Notes under the pieces: generated by a model
Told to the model about the DNA's origin: nothing
The model's input: the letters and a program-made list of their open reading frames with translations, nothing else
Databases searched by the model: none
Made by a program: the position numbers and the translations under genes
Shown here: positions 53,264 to 60,397 of the stretch, piece by piece
How positions within the stretch are numbered: the stretch's first letter is position 1
Layout of the letters: every line of letters starts with the position of its first letter
NCBI GenBank assembly: GCA_031292555.1
Contig: JARLGV010000034.1
Coordinates: forward strand, 1-64,000
Direction: 5' to 3'
Source of the DNA: Fimbriimonas sp.
GTDB taxonomy: Bacteria; Armatimonadota; Fimbriimonadia; Fimbriimonadales; Fimbriimonadaceae
DNA length: 64,000 nt

Positions 53264-54328
53264 CTAGCTCCGTTCGATCCTAACGGTTCCGGGACCGTTT
53301 TCCGTGCCGCGCACGGTTAGGTGGATTGGAGTGAATTGCTTGATAACCCACACGATTGTGAGGAACCGCTGGGTGAGCCTGGATACGGTGAACGTCGAGG
53401 GCGATTCTGCCAATACCAGTGGCAGGAGGACCTGATCGGCAAGGTACGGATCAGTTGTTGCGGCTCCCGACATCCAGTCAAAAAGCTCTTCGAAGGCAAG
53501 CTGAGCCAAAGTTTCTCCGCGGATGCCTCGGGCGCCCATTGCAGTGCCTCCGCCGATTCCGCGCTGGTACTGTGCCCATGTCGTCACGAATGCCCCCGGC
53601 CCACGAGCCTCCACTTCGACATGGCGGGCTACCATGGGCAAGCCGGTGTTTTGAGCGAGAGTCCGTAGGTGAGCGACGATGCGTTCACCTACGCTACTCG
53701 GTATGGAACTGGTGGCGACCACTGCGCTTACCGACTCCAAGGATCCTCGATCCGTCCATTCGATACCTTTCAGGGCGCTTGGCTCAACATCGATTGACAG
53801 TAAGCCGCGAGATTCCCGTCCAAATCCGGCTGTCACCATTCGAGGAAATGCGTACAGTCCGATCTTTCTGAATGCTGCCAGGGTCACATTAGTGAAGTAG
53901 TCGTAACTGATTGCGTTGTTCCCATAGGTCTCGCCATCGACGTTAAGGCTTGAGTAAACGCCGCTACGAGCCAAAGGAGGCAACAGGGAGCCGAGAACGA
54001 CGAGGGCGTTGGCTCCCCGATTCATTTCGTTACGAAGGGAAAGGATGTCGCCTTGATAGCCGGATGGCCGTGCCGTAGGGAGGAATGTCAAGACATCGGA
54101 TCCGACTTCGGCGCCAACGGTCTCCGCCCGGCACACAACTGCAAGGGCCCTCAGAAGGGTTAGGTCTTCGACATCCAGTCCAGGAAACTTCGATGCCCCG
54201 CGAACATTCTGAATTCGAACACCCTGTTGGGTCAGAGTCGACATGACAAGGCACGTGCGCACCAACGCCCCTGCGCCTTCTCCGTGGTTTCCATCGATTA
54301 CGAGAACTGCCTGAGATTCGCCCCGCAT
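53264..54328 (-). CDS. rtcA: RNA 3'-terminal phosphate cyclase homologue lacking the catalytic histidine
   Basis: A full-length RtcA/Rcl1 fold protein (354 residues). Family blocks are visible: IDGNHGEGAGALVRT near the N-terminus, GSDVLTFLP, YGNNAISYDYFTN, TAGFGRESRG and YLADQVLLPLVL. In RtcA a His near the C-terminus (CHLLTN in the E. coli enzyme, recalled, not aligned by software) takes the AMP. Here the same place reads TFTVSRLTQRFLT, with Arg (R321) instead. It may act as a non-catalytic RNA-binding protein like eukaryotic Rcl1. Its start overlaps the preceding stop as TAATG, so translation is coupled. Confidence 0.85.
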   Translation of the reverse strand: MRGESQAVLVIDGNHGEGAGALVRTCLVMSTLTQQGVRIQNVRGASKFPGLDVEDLTLLRALAVVCRAETVGAEVGSDVLTFLPTARPSGYQGDILSLRNEMNRGANALVVLGSLLPPLARSGVYSSLNVDGETYGNNAISYDYFTNVTLAAFRKIGLYAFPRMVTAGFGRESRGLLSIDVEPSALKGIEWTDRGSLESVSAVVATSSIPSSVGERIVAHLRTLAQNTGLPMVARHVEVEARGPGAFVTTWAQYQRGIGGGTAMGARGIRGETLAQLAFEELFDWMSGAATTDPYLADQVLLPLVLAESPSTFTVSRLTQRFLTIVWVIKQFTPIHLTVRGTENGPGTVRIERS

Positions 54329-55386
54329 TAGATCTTGATCTTGAAGCAGGCGAACTCAATGACCTTCATCGCGTATGTCAGGCCGATAACCATAAAGACG
54401 CCCAGCATCGACTCAACGAAGAACTCCGGTGGTTTGAAGTTCCCGGAATGTCCCAATGTCGCACCGTGTACGACGACGTTGATCTTCTCGCACAATGCGG
54501 TGACCGCCTCCACCAACGGACCATGGAGTCCCACCCAAACTCCGACGAAGGTGAGCACCGTGGCCGGCATCATAATCTTGTACTTATGCTTCTGATGCTC
54601 ATTGTAAATGATACAGCTGTAGCATCTCTCTTTCTTTTGAGCCTCAGTGAGCTTGTGATTGTGCGGTATGTAGTTCGCCGCCAAAAGTTCGTCCTTGGGG
54701 ATCGGCTTGTTTTCCATGGCCCCACGGATTACTTGCTCCTCGCACATGCAGCCGACGAGTTCCTTCCAACACGTCCGCCTGGACAGATAGATCGGGCACC
54801 GTTCGCGAACGAATTTCCTGCAGAAAGGCAATTGCCAGCACTTGCCAAGCAAAACGTTTTGCCGTTCGGCTTCTTCCTTGATTCCCTTCCCGTACTTGAG
54901 TTGATCCGCTTTGGCGCCGGTCTTCATCCGTTGCTGGATACGAATCGCCACGTCGGCGATGACCACCAAGAGTCCAATGACGCCGATCGTCGTGCCACCC
55001 AACTGTAGTGCGCTATACGCTTCTTTTGTGGCATCCGTTTGTTTGTCGCCAATGATGGATGGGAGGTAAAGGGGGGCGAAATAGAGAGCGGCGGCTCCCA
55101 TGATCTGGATCGCGCCAAGCAGTTCCGCTCCCCAGAATAGATAGCTCGATCCAATTCCGACGCCGACCAAGCCCACAACCAGCATCTTTTGGAAAATGCC
55201 GACGTTTCGGACAGCGTCTGCCATTTGACCGACGTTTGAGGTGTCGCTACCTATTGCGACGCACGTGTAGACGAGAAGACCCGTCGAGATGAGGACGACA
55301 AGTGCCCCCAAGTAGAAGATGGCTCTCGCACATAGGCCCAAGAACTCTTCTAGCGTCTCTGACAGGTCTCTGCCGCCTAAACTCAT
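54328..55386 (-). CDS. Multi-spanning membrane protein with an eight-cysteine domain
   Basis: About five to six transmembrane segments: 20-44, 63-85, 86-108, 128-150, 270-290 and 325-347. Between the fourth and fifth lies a soluble loop with eight Cys: C183, C189, C197, C206, C213, C215 and C255, C258 (GKCWQLPFCRKF, ERCPIY, RRTCWKEL, VGCMCEEQ, ERCYSCIIY). The spacing suggests two metal sites, either iron-sulfur or zinc. No known family comes to mind. The gene starts 4 nt after efp and overlaps the RtcA-like gene by 1 nt, so the three are tightly co-expressed. Confidence 0.75.
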   Translation of the reverse strand: MSLGGRDLSETLEEFLGLCARAIFYLGALVVLISTGLLVYTCVAIGSDTSNVGQMADAVRNVGIFQKMLVVGLVGVGIGSSYLFWGAELLGAIQIMGAAALYFAPLYLPSIIGDKQTDATKEAYSALQLGGTTIGVIGLLVVIADVAIRIQQRMKTGAKADQLKYGKGIKEEAERQNVLLGKCWQLPFCRKFVRERCPIYLSRRTCWKELVGCMCEEQVIRGAMENKPIPKDELLAANYIPHNHKLTEAQKKERCYSCIIYNEHQKHKYKIMMPATVLTFVGVWVGLHGPLVEAVTALCEKINVVVHGATLGHSGNFKPPEFFVESMLGVFMVIGLTYAMKVIEFACFKIKI

Positions 55387-55390
55387 GGTT

Positions 55391-55960
55391 CTATTTCTTG
55401 ACGCGTTCTAGGTACGTGTCGGTGCGAGTGTCGACCTTAATGATATCGCCAACATTGAGGTGGAACGGCACATTGACGGTTGCGCCGGTTTCTAGTTTCG
55501 CCGGTTTTGTGCTTCCACCGCTTACCGTGTCCCCTTTGAAGCCAGGATCTGTCTCGGCAATCTCCAATTCTACAAAGTTCGGCAACTCGTAGCCCAGGAT
55601 CTCTCCGTTGGCCGACAAGGCGACGATCTCCATATCCTCTTTCAGATACTTGCCTTGAGGCCCAAGGGATTCCTCACCAATCGGAATCTGCTCATATGTG
55701 TCCAAATCCATCAAGACCATTTCGGCGCCCTGCCGAAACAGGTACTGCATCTTGATCTTTTCGACGAATGCGGGCTCTACACGCTCGCCCGATCGGAAGG
55801 TCTTCTCCAGCATCTGTCCGCTCTTCAGCTTTCGCAGACGAGTTCGAACGAACGCTCCGCCCTTTCCCGGCTTGACATGCTGGAACTCGACGATCGTGTA
55901 CACGTCGCCGTCCAGATAAAAGTGCATTCCGTTTTTAAAATCGCTTGTATCAACCGCCAA
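55391..55960 (-). CDS. efp: Translation elongation factor P
   Basis: EF-P enters the ribosomal E site to relieve stalling at polyproline. The three-domain protein is 189 residues here. I chose the TTG at 55960: AGGAG lies 8 nt upstream and the start MAVDTSDFKNGMHFYLDG matches the family, whereas the open frame further upstream has no match. The domain I loop is VKPGKGGAFVRT with Lys at the modified position (K33), so it belongs to the lysine type. Later blocks FVELEIAETDPGFKGDTVSG and TGATVNVPFHLNVGDII are canonical. No epmA/epmB-type modifying genes are seen nearby. Confidence 0.95.
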   Translation of the reverse strand: MAVDTSDFKNGMHFYLDGDVYTIVEFQHVKPGKGGAFVRTRLRKLKSGQMLEKTFRSGERVEPAFVEKIKMQYLFRQGAEMVLMDLDTYEQIPIGEESLGPQGKYLKEDMEIVALSANGEILGYELPNFVELEIAETDPGFKGDTVSGGSTKPAKLETGATVNVPFHLNVGDIIKVDTRTDTYLERVKK

Positions 55961-56134
55961 TATTGCTGCTCCTAGGGCCGACCGCCCATTCCGAACATTG
56001 TGACATGCCGGTGTTTCGCCACTACGACATAATGTTAACTTGATAAGCGCCCAACTTGTAACTCGCTCGACGATCTTCGCTTGGACGTAGGATTTGTCTG
56101 GCACGTTACCCGTCGCCGTTCGTAGATTAAACAC

Positions 56135-57295
56135 GTGAGTTCTCAAAACCTGCAAACGCTTGGAGGCACTCCGCCTCTGGCGCTGGTAGCTCCAGTCGGC
56201 CATCTAATGAGGCCGACGCTCACGATTGCGCCTGAAGACTCCATCGAGCGATCGCTTCAGGAACTCCAAAGAAATGGCGTGCCTTTGTTGCCGGTTGTCG
56301 AACATGGAAGATTGGTAGGCGTTATCGACGAGCAACGCCTTGTACAAGCGGCTGCCGAATCGATCGACCTACAGGCTTCTTGCCGTTCGATCCTGTCTGA
56401 AGCACAGACGATTCAGCCTTATGCGACGGGGTCGGAAGCCCTACGCCGCTTCGACGACTTTCAGAACCACACTCTTGTGGTCGTAGACGACTTGGGGCAC
56501 GTCATGGGCGTCTTGTGCCCGTCCGACCTTTTCCCCAGAAGGCGAGTGCTGCAGCGCCCCCATATGGTTGGCGGCATGGCGACGCCATTTGGGGTCTACC
56601 TGACAAATGGCAGCCTCAAAGGTGGGGTTGGGCACTGGGCGATCATGGCGACCGGCGCGCTGATGTTCTTGGTTCTAGCGGCGTGCATCGTCGTTACCCA
56701 CCCACTCGTTGGCCTGGTCGACCGGCTTCCGCTACCGGAATACTTGCGCATTGCGCTCGCTCAGATCATTCCCTATGCCGCTTTCATGGTGGGTCTTCGC
56801 CTACTCCCACTGTCCGGAACCCACGGCGCCGAGCACATGGTCGTTCATGCAATGGAACGTGGCGAGGCTCTCACTCCGGAAGTCGTTTCGCGGATGCCTC
56901 GCGTCCATCCCCGCTGCGGGACGAACATCGCGGTCGCGATGTTCATGTTCCTGTCGATCGAACTGATCCCGTGGGGGCCGTCCGAGAGCACCCGGTGGTT
57001 GGTTGCCGCCATTCTTACACTCTTCTCGTGGAGACCGCTTGGATCGCTCGTTCAGCAGTACTTGACGACAAAGAAACCCAATGCGGCCCAGCTACGTAGT
57101 GGCATCAAAGCTGGAAACGAGTTGATTCAGAAGTTCTCGACCGCCCATGCATCAACGGCAAACATTCCCGTTCGCATCTGGAATAGCGGAATGTTGCAGG
57201 TCATCGCGGGAAGTTCGTTGGCGATACTGGCCCTCAAAGGGGTCATGCTGCTCTTTCAACTCGACCTTCCCGGGCTGGACAATTTGGGCTTCTAG
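56135..57295 (+). CDS. CBS-domain/DUF1385 membrane protein fusion
   Basis: Residues 20-140 are a pair of CBS domains (HLMRPTLTIAPEDSIERSLQ, VPLLPVVEHGRLVGVID, TLVVVDDLGHVMGVLCPSD), which often bind adenine nucleotides. Residues 145-386 are DUF1385 (YqhQ-like): GGMATPFGVYLTNGSLKGGV, the signature HGAEHMVVHAME and HPRCGTNIAVAM, and several membrane helices. Start is GTG at 56135, divergent from efp. In Bacillus subtilis yqhQ is also close to efp (remembered order), so the neighbourhood may be conserved, but the CBS fusion is unusual to my knowledge. Confidence 0.82.
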   Translation: MSSQNLQTLGGTPPLALVAPVGHLMRPTLTIAPEDSIERSLQELQRNGVPLLPVVEHGRLVGVIDEQRLVQAAAESIDLQASCRSILSEAQTIQPYATGSEALRRFDDFQNHTLVVVDDLGHVMGVLCPSDLFPRRRVLQRPHMVGGMATPFGVYLTNGSLKGGVGHWAIMATGALMFLVLAACIVVTHPLVGLVDRLPLPEYLRIALAQIIPYAAFMVGLRLLPLSGTHGAEHMVVHAMERGEALTPEVVSRMPRVHPRCGTNIAVAMFMFLSIELIPWGPSESTRWLVAAILTLFSWRPLGSLVQQYLTTKKPNAAQLRSGIKAGNELIQKFSTAHASTANIPVRIWNSGMLQVIAGSSLAILALKGVMLLFQLDLPGLDNLGF

Positions 57296-57327
57296 GTATA
57301 CTAATCGATTCGAGGTCAAACGTTCAC

Positions 57328-57621
57328 GTGCAGGTTGCCTATAACATTCTCCTATTCTTGGCTCTAATGGTCGCCATCGTGTTCGGCCTTCTCGTCTTGG
57401 TGACCGGTAAAGGTGATGCAATGTCGGGAGGAGGCAGCATCCGCACGACGTTCAAAGGCAAAGCCAGCTTCGACGACTTCATGTCGCGACTGACGCTGAT
57501 CCTGGGCACCGCGTTCTTTGTCTTGATGCTATTGATCGACGGCGTTAGCAATCGAATGAACTACATCGCGAGTACGACGGCAAAGACTGCAGTCCAGCAG
57601 ACCAACACCAAGCCGAAGTAA
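57328..57621 (+). CDS. secG: Preprotein translocase subunit SecG
   Basis: A 97-residue protein with two hydrophobic helices (NILLFLALMVAIVFGLLVLV and LILGTAFFVLMLLIDGV) separated by the SecG signature GKGDAMSGGGSIRTTFKGKA. It is part of the SecYEG channel. Start is GTG at 57328, 32 nt after the DUF1385 gene, so the two are probably cotranscribed. A strong terminator follows at 57646. Confidence 0.93.
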   Translation: MQVAYNILLFLALMVAIVFGLLVLVTGKGDAMSGGGSIRTTFKGKASFDDFMSRLTLILGTAFFVLMLLIDGVSNRMNYIASTTAKTAVQQTNTKPK

Positions 57622-57645
57622 CGGCGAACATCGCCTAAAGAAAAC

Positions 57646-57682
57646 AGCCCAGCTCCTTCAGGAGCCGGGCTCTTTTCTTTTT
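57646..57682. terminator. Rho-independent terminator, bidirectional
   Basis: AGCCC-A-GCTCC, loop TTCA, GGAGC-C-GGGCT form a 10-bp stem with one A-C mismatch, followed by CTTTTCTTTTT on the plus strand. An A-rich run (aaagaaaac) precedes it, giving a U-rich tail to the minus-strand transcript as well. It separates secG (+) from the convergent YHS gene (-). Confidence 0.88.
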
Positions 57683-57691
57683 CAATGACGA

Positions 57692-57985
57692 CTATTTCTT
57701 GGTCGCGGCAGCTTTCGGAGTTGGGATGCTCGCGGACTTGGAGAACTTGGCCGGGTCCTTCTTGAACTCAGCCGGACAGCCGCCGCAGCAGAAGAAGTAG
57801 CGTCGACCTTTGTAGTCGGCAAACATGTGCTTGGCGGTGGCCTTGGCGATGTTGACTTTGTTGACGCTCATAACGGCGCAACTGATCGTTGATGGGGCTT
57901 TGGTCGTGGTCTTGGTGGTTGACTGCGCAGAAGCGAGGCCGACCACAGCTAGTGCGAGAACGGTTAGGGACATTGTCTTCTTCAT
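57692..57985 (-). CDS. Small exported YHS-domain protein
   Basis: The ATG at 57985 opens a signal peptide (KKTMSLTVLALAVVGLASA) and a Thr/Lys-rich spacer. The YHS-type domain follows: ISCAVMSVNKVNIA, then KGRRYFFCCGGCPAEFKKDPAKF, with Cys residues suited to metal binding. YHS domains bind or sense metals such as copper. The frame extends 42 codons upstream without support. Orientation is convergent with secG across the terminator. Confidence 0.8.
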   Translation of the reverse strand: MKKTMSLTVLALAVVGLASAQSTTKTTTKAPSTISCAVMSVNKVNIAKATAKHMFADYKGRRYFFCCGGCPAEFKKDPAKFSKSASIPTPKAAATKK

Positions 57986-58075
57986 GATTCGTTCCAAATA
58001 TAGCCGATAGCGCCCCATCGTTTGTGCGAGGGCGCAATAGGATATACGCCGGCAAGGTGGCACAATGACTGCAGC

Positions 58076-58783
58076 GTGCGTCTGAGAATTCTCCACACCA
58101 ACGACATGCACGGCACTCTCGACGAGGGCCGTTTCGAAACATTGTGCCGGATGCGAGCCGAATCGGATCTATATTTCGACTCCGGCGACGTGATCAAGAC
58201 TGGCAATCTCGGCATCCCCTTGAAGCCCGAAGCTGCATGGCCACTGCTGGACCGACTCCACTGTACGGCTAGCGTCCTCGGTAACCGCGAGACCCATGTC
58301 TTGGAGAAAGCATTCGAGGCAAAAATCGCTGGGGCACTGCACCCGATTCTCTGCGGCAACCTTCGAAAGAAGGACGGCACGCGTCCCTTGAACAGAAGTC
58401 TTCTGCTGGCCGTCGAGGGCGTGAAGGTCGGGGTAATCGGCGTCATGGTGCCCATGGTTACCGAACGAATGGCGACCCGCGCGGCCAGCGCTTACCTTTG
58501 GGATCCTCCGGTCCAAACCGCCATCGAACTCGCTGGAGCCTTGCGGCCGAGCGTCGATCTGTTGATCTGTCTGTCCCATATCGGAAATCGCCAGGACGTC
58601 GAATTGGCCGAGCGATGCCAATCAATCGACGTGATCCTGGGAGGCCACTCCCATACCGTACTTAACACGCCCATGAAAGTTGGCCGTACGTCGATTTGCC
58701 AAGGCGGCTCGCACAACCGGTATGCGGGCGACTACGAGTGGACCGATGTCTCAGGACTAACTGGCGGATTGAAGCCCCTATAG
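58076..58783 (+). CDS. 5'-nucleotidase-like metallophosphatase with missing catalytic dyad
   Basis: The fold is that of UshA/YchR-type calcineurin-like phosphatases. Metal ligands are present: RILHTNDMHGTL (Asp, His), LYFDSGDVI (Asp), VLGNRE (Asn), LLICLSHIGN (His) and ILGGHSHTVL (His). In active nucleotidases the Asn is followed by His and later Asp (GNHEFD); here the motif is GNRETH, so both dyad residues are replaced. The C-terminal substrate domain of UshA is absent (about 235 residues in all). Start is GTG at 58076. It may bind metal and ligand without strong catalysis. Confidence 0.75.
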   Translation: MRLRILHTNDMHGTLDEGRFETLCRMRAESDLYFDSGDVIKTGNLGIPLKPEAAWPLLDRLHCTASVLGNRETHVLEKAFEAKIAGALHPILCGNLRKKDGTRPLNRSLLLAVEGVKVGVIGVMVPMVTERMATRAASAYLWDPPVQTAIELAGALRPSVDLLICLSHIGNRQDVELAERCQSIDVILGGHSHTVLNTPMKVGRTSICQGGSHNRYAGDYEWTDVSGLTGGLKPL

Positions 58784-58788
58784 GCCCT

Positions 58789-59640
58789 TTACTCCGACAT
58801 CATCGTCCCGATGCCGGCATGAGTGAACACCTCGACAAGGAGCGCGTTGGGTAATCCTCCGTTAATCATGTGAACCGCCGAAACGCCCTGGTTGATCGCG
58901 TGAATGGCTCCCTCCAGTTTGGGGATCATCCCGCGATCGGCCTCGCCACTGTCCAACATCCGTTGGGCTTCCGCCTTGGACAGACGAGAGATCGTGGAGT
59001 CGACATCGTTCTTGTCCGCAAGCACCCCGTTCGTGTCGGTGAGGAGGATGAGTTTCGATGCGCCGACGGCGGCGGCGATCGCGGCAGCCGCGCTATCGGC
59101 ATTCACATTGAGGGCACGCTTGTCGCTGTCCGTCGCAACACTGCAGACGATTGGAATGAATCCGGCTTCGGTCGCAACCGTAAGGACCTCCGCGTTCACT
59201 TTCGTCACCGTGCCGACCCGGCCGTACTCATCGGATAGCGCTTCTGCCTCAAGTAGGTCTGCATCCCTGCCGGATAGGCCGATCGCCTTTCCTCCCGCGC
59301 GTTGCACTTCAGCGACTAGCGACTTGTTCGCCCGGCCGGCCAACGCCATCTCAACGACATCCATCGTTTCCTGATCCGTAACGCGCAATCCGTGAAGCGT
59401 CTTCTTTTCGATTCCAAGCTTGACTAGCCACGAGTCGATTTCCGGCCCTCCGCCGTGTACAAGGATCGACCGAATTCCCACGAGGTGCAGCAGCAAGACG
59501 TTTCGAATCACTCCCTGCATCAGCGACGGATCGCGCATGGCGCTTCCACCGTACTTCACGACGAATGTCTGACCTCGAAAGGCCTGGATATAGGGTAGCG
59601 CCTGGTTCAGAACGTCGGCGTGGATCTGCGCATCGGTCAT
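58789..59640 (-). CDS. argB: Acetylglutamate kinase
   Basis: Second step of arginine synthesis: ATP phosphorylates N-acetylglutamate. Signatures are FVVKYGGSAMRD, the glycine-rich ILVHGGGPEIDSWL, GKAIGLSGRDADL, NVNADSAAAAIA, LILLTDTNGVLADK and GMIPKLEGAIHAI. Length 283 is normal. I do not see the N-terminal helix extension typical of arginine-inhibited ArgB, although MTDAQIHADVLNQALPYIQ forms a short helix. No other arg genes are beside it. Confidence 0.95.
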   Translation of the reverse strand: MTDAQIHADVLNQALPYIQAFRGQTFVVKYGGSAMRDPSLMQGVIRNVLLLHLVGIRSILVHGGGPEIDSWLVKLGIEKKTLHGLRVTDQETMDVVEMALAGRANKSLVAEVQRAGGKAIGLSGRDADLLEAEALSDEYGRVGTVTKVNAEVLTVATEAGFIPIVCSVATDSDKRALNVNADSAAAAIAAAVGASKLILLTDTNGVLADKNDVDSTISRLSKAEAQRMLDSGEADRGMIPKLEGAIHAINQGVSAVHMINGGLPNALLVEVFTHAGIGTMMSE

Positions 59641-59671
59641 CGCAGCGATTTTACAAGGTTAAGGGCGCTGA

Positions 59672-60358
59672 CTACCGGTTCGTCCAGATTCGGTGCTTGC
59701 GCCAATGCTTGACGATGCGGACCGCATAGCCGAAGAAGTTGAACACGTCGCGATAGAGGTCGACCACCGCCGCCAACTCCTCGCCACGCCGGCGTCGCGC
59801 CATTAACGACGCCAGGTCATACACGACATAGAAAACGAACAGGGCGTTCGTGCCAAGGGCGAACGACGCATGCCACCGATCGAGATTCGACGCGCTGGAC
59901 ATTCCTGCCACCACCGCGCTCGATGCGATCAACGAAAGCAGACAGCACCCGACGAAGCTGAAATCCCGGCCGCTCAAGTACGTGTAGAGCACGATACTGA
60001 CGGCACCGACAACGTACTCACTCGTCGGCATGCCCTCCAGCCGAATCTCCCGGATGACCCATGCAGACAGGATCAGCGCCGGCGGGAGACACAGAACCGA
60101 CACCCTTGCCTCCGACGGTTTCCCGCGGATTGCAATCCGCAAAAGGTCGAGACCGAAAAGACAGATCGCGACCGCAACGACCGGCAAGCCGATGCCAGCA
60201 TGGGGAAAGCCGAGAAACGACAGAGCTGCGGTTCCGCAAACGCTCGCAAGGTAATAGAGCGCCACCTTTCGAACGAAGGCTATCCTTAGCGGATACTTCT
60301 CTTCGGTGATGTTCCCCGGCACTTCGACTGGCTCCGGAATGTAGTTCGGAACGTACAT
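59672..60358 (-). CDS. Hypothetical polytopic membrane protein
   Basis: About six hydrophobic helices in 228 residues (YYLASVCGTAALSFLGF, LPVVAVAICLFGLDLLRIAI, VSVLCLPPALILSAWVI, EYVVGAVSIVLYTYLSG, VGCCLLSLIASSAVVAG, GTNALFVFYVVYDLASLMA), then a basic C-terminal tail (HWRKHRIWTNR). The N-terminal stretch MYVPNYIPEPVEVPGNI lies in the cytoplasm. The layout recalls small Bax-inhibitor-like or DUF-type proteins, but no signature decides. It is placed between the M16 peptidase and argB genes on the same strand, 39 nt downstream of the former. Confidence 0.65.
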   Translation of the reverse strand: MYVPNYIPEPVEVPGNITEEKYPLRIAFVRKVALYYLASVCGTAALSFLGFPHAGIGLPVVAVAICLFGLDLLRIAIRGKPSEARVSVLCLPPALILSAWVIREIRLEGMPTSEYVVGAVSIVLYTYLSGRDFSFVGCCLLSLIASSAVVAGMSSASNLDRWHASFALGTNALFVFYVVYDLASLMARRRRGEELAAVVDLYRDVFNFFGYAVRIVKHWRKHRIWTNR

Positions 60359-60397
60359 GCTAAGCCAGAAATCGAAGCTGCGCGCAGTTGCCCTTTG

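Noticed and set aside
56135-56203. Longer EF-P reading frame starting at 56203
   Set aside because: The extra 81 residues do not match EF-P, overlap the divergent CBS-DUF1385 gene, and the internal TTG has a better ribosome site.
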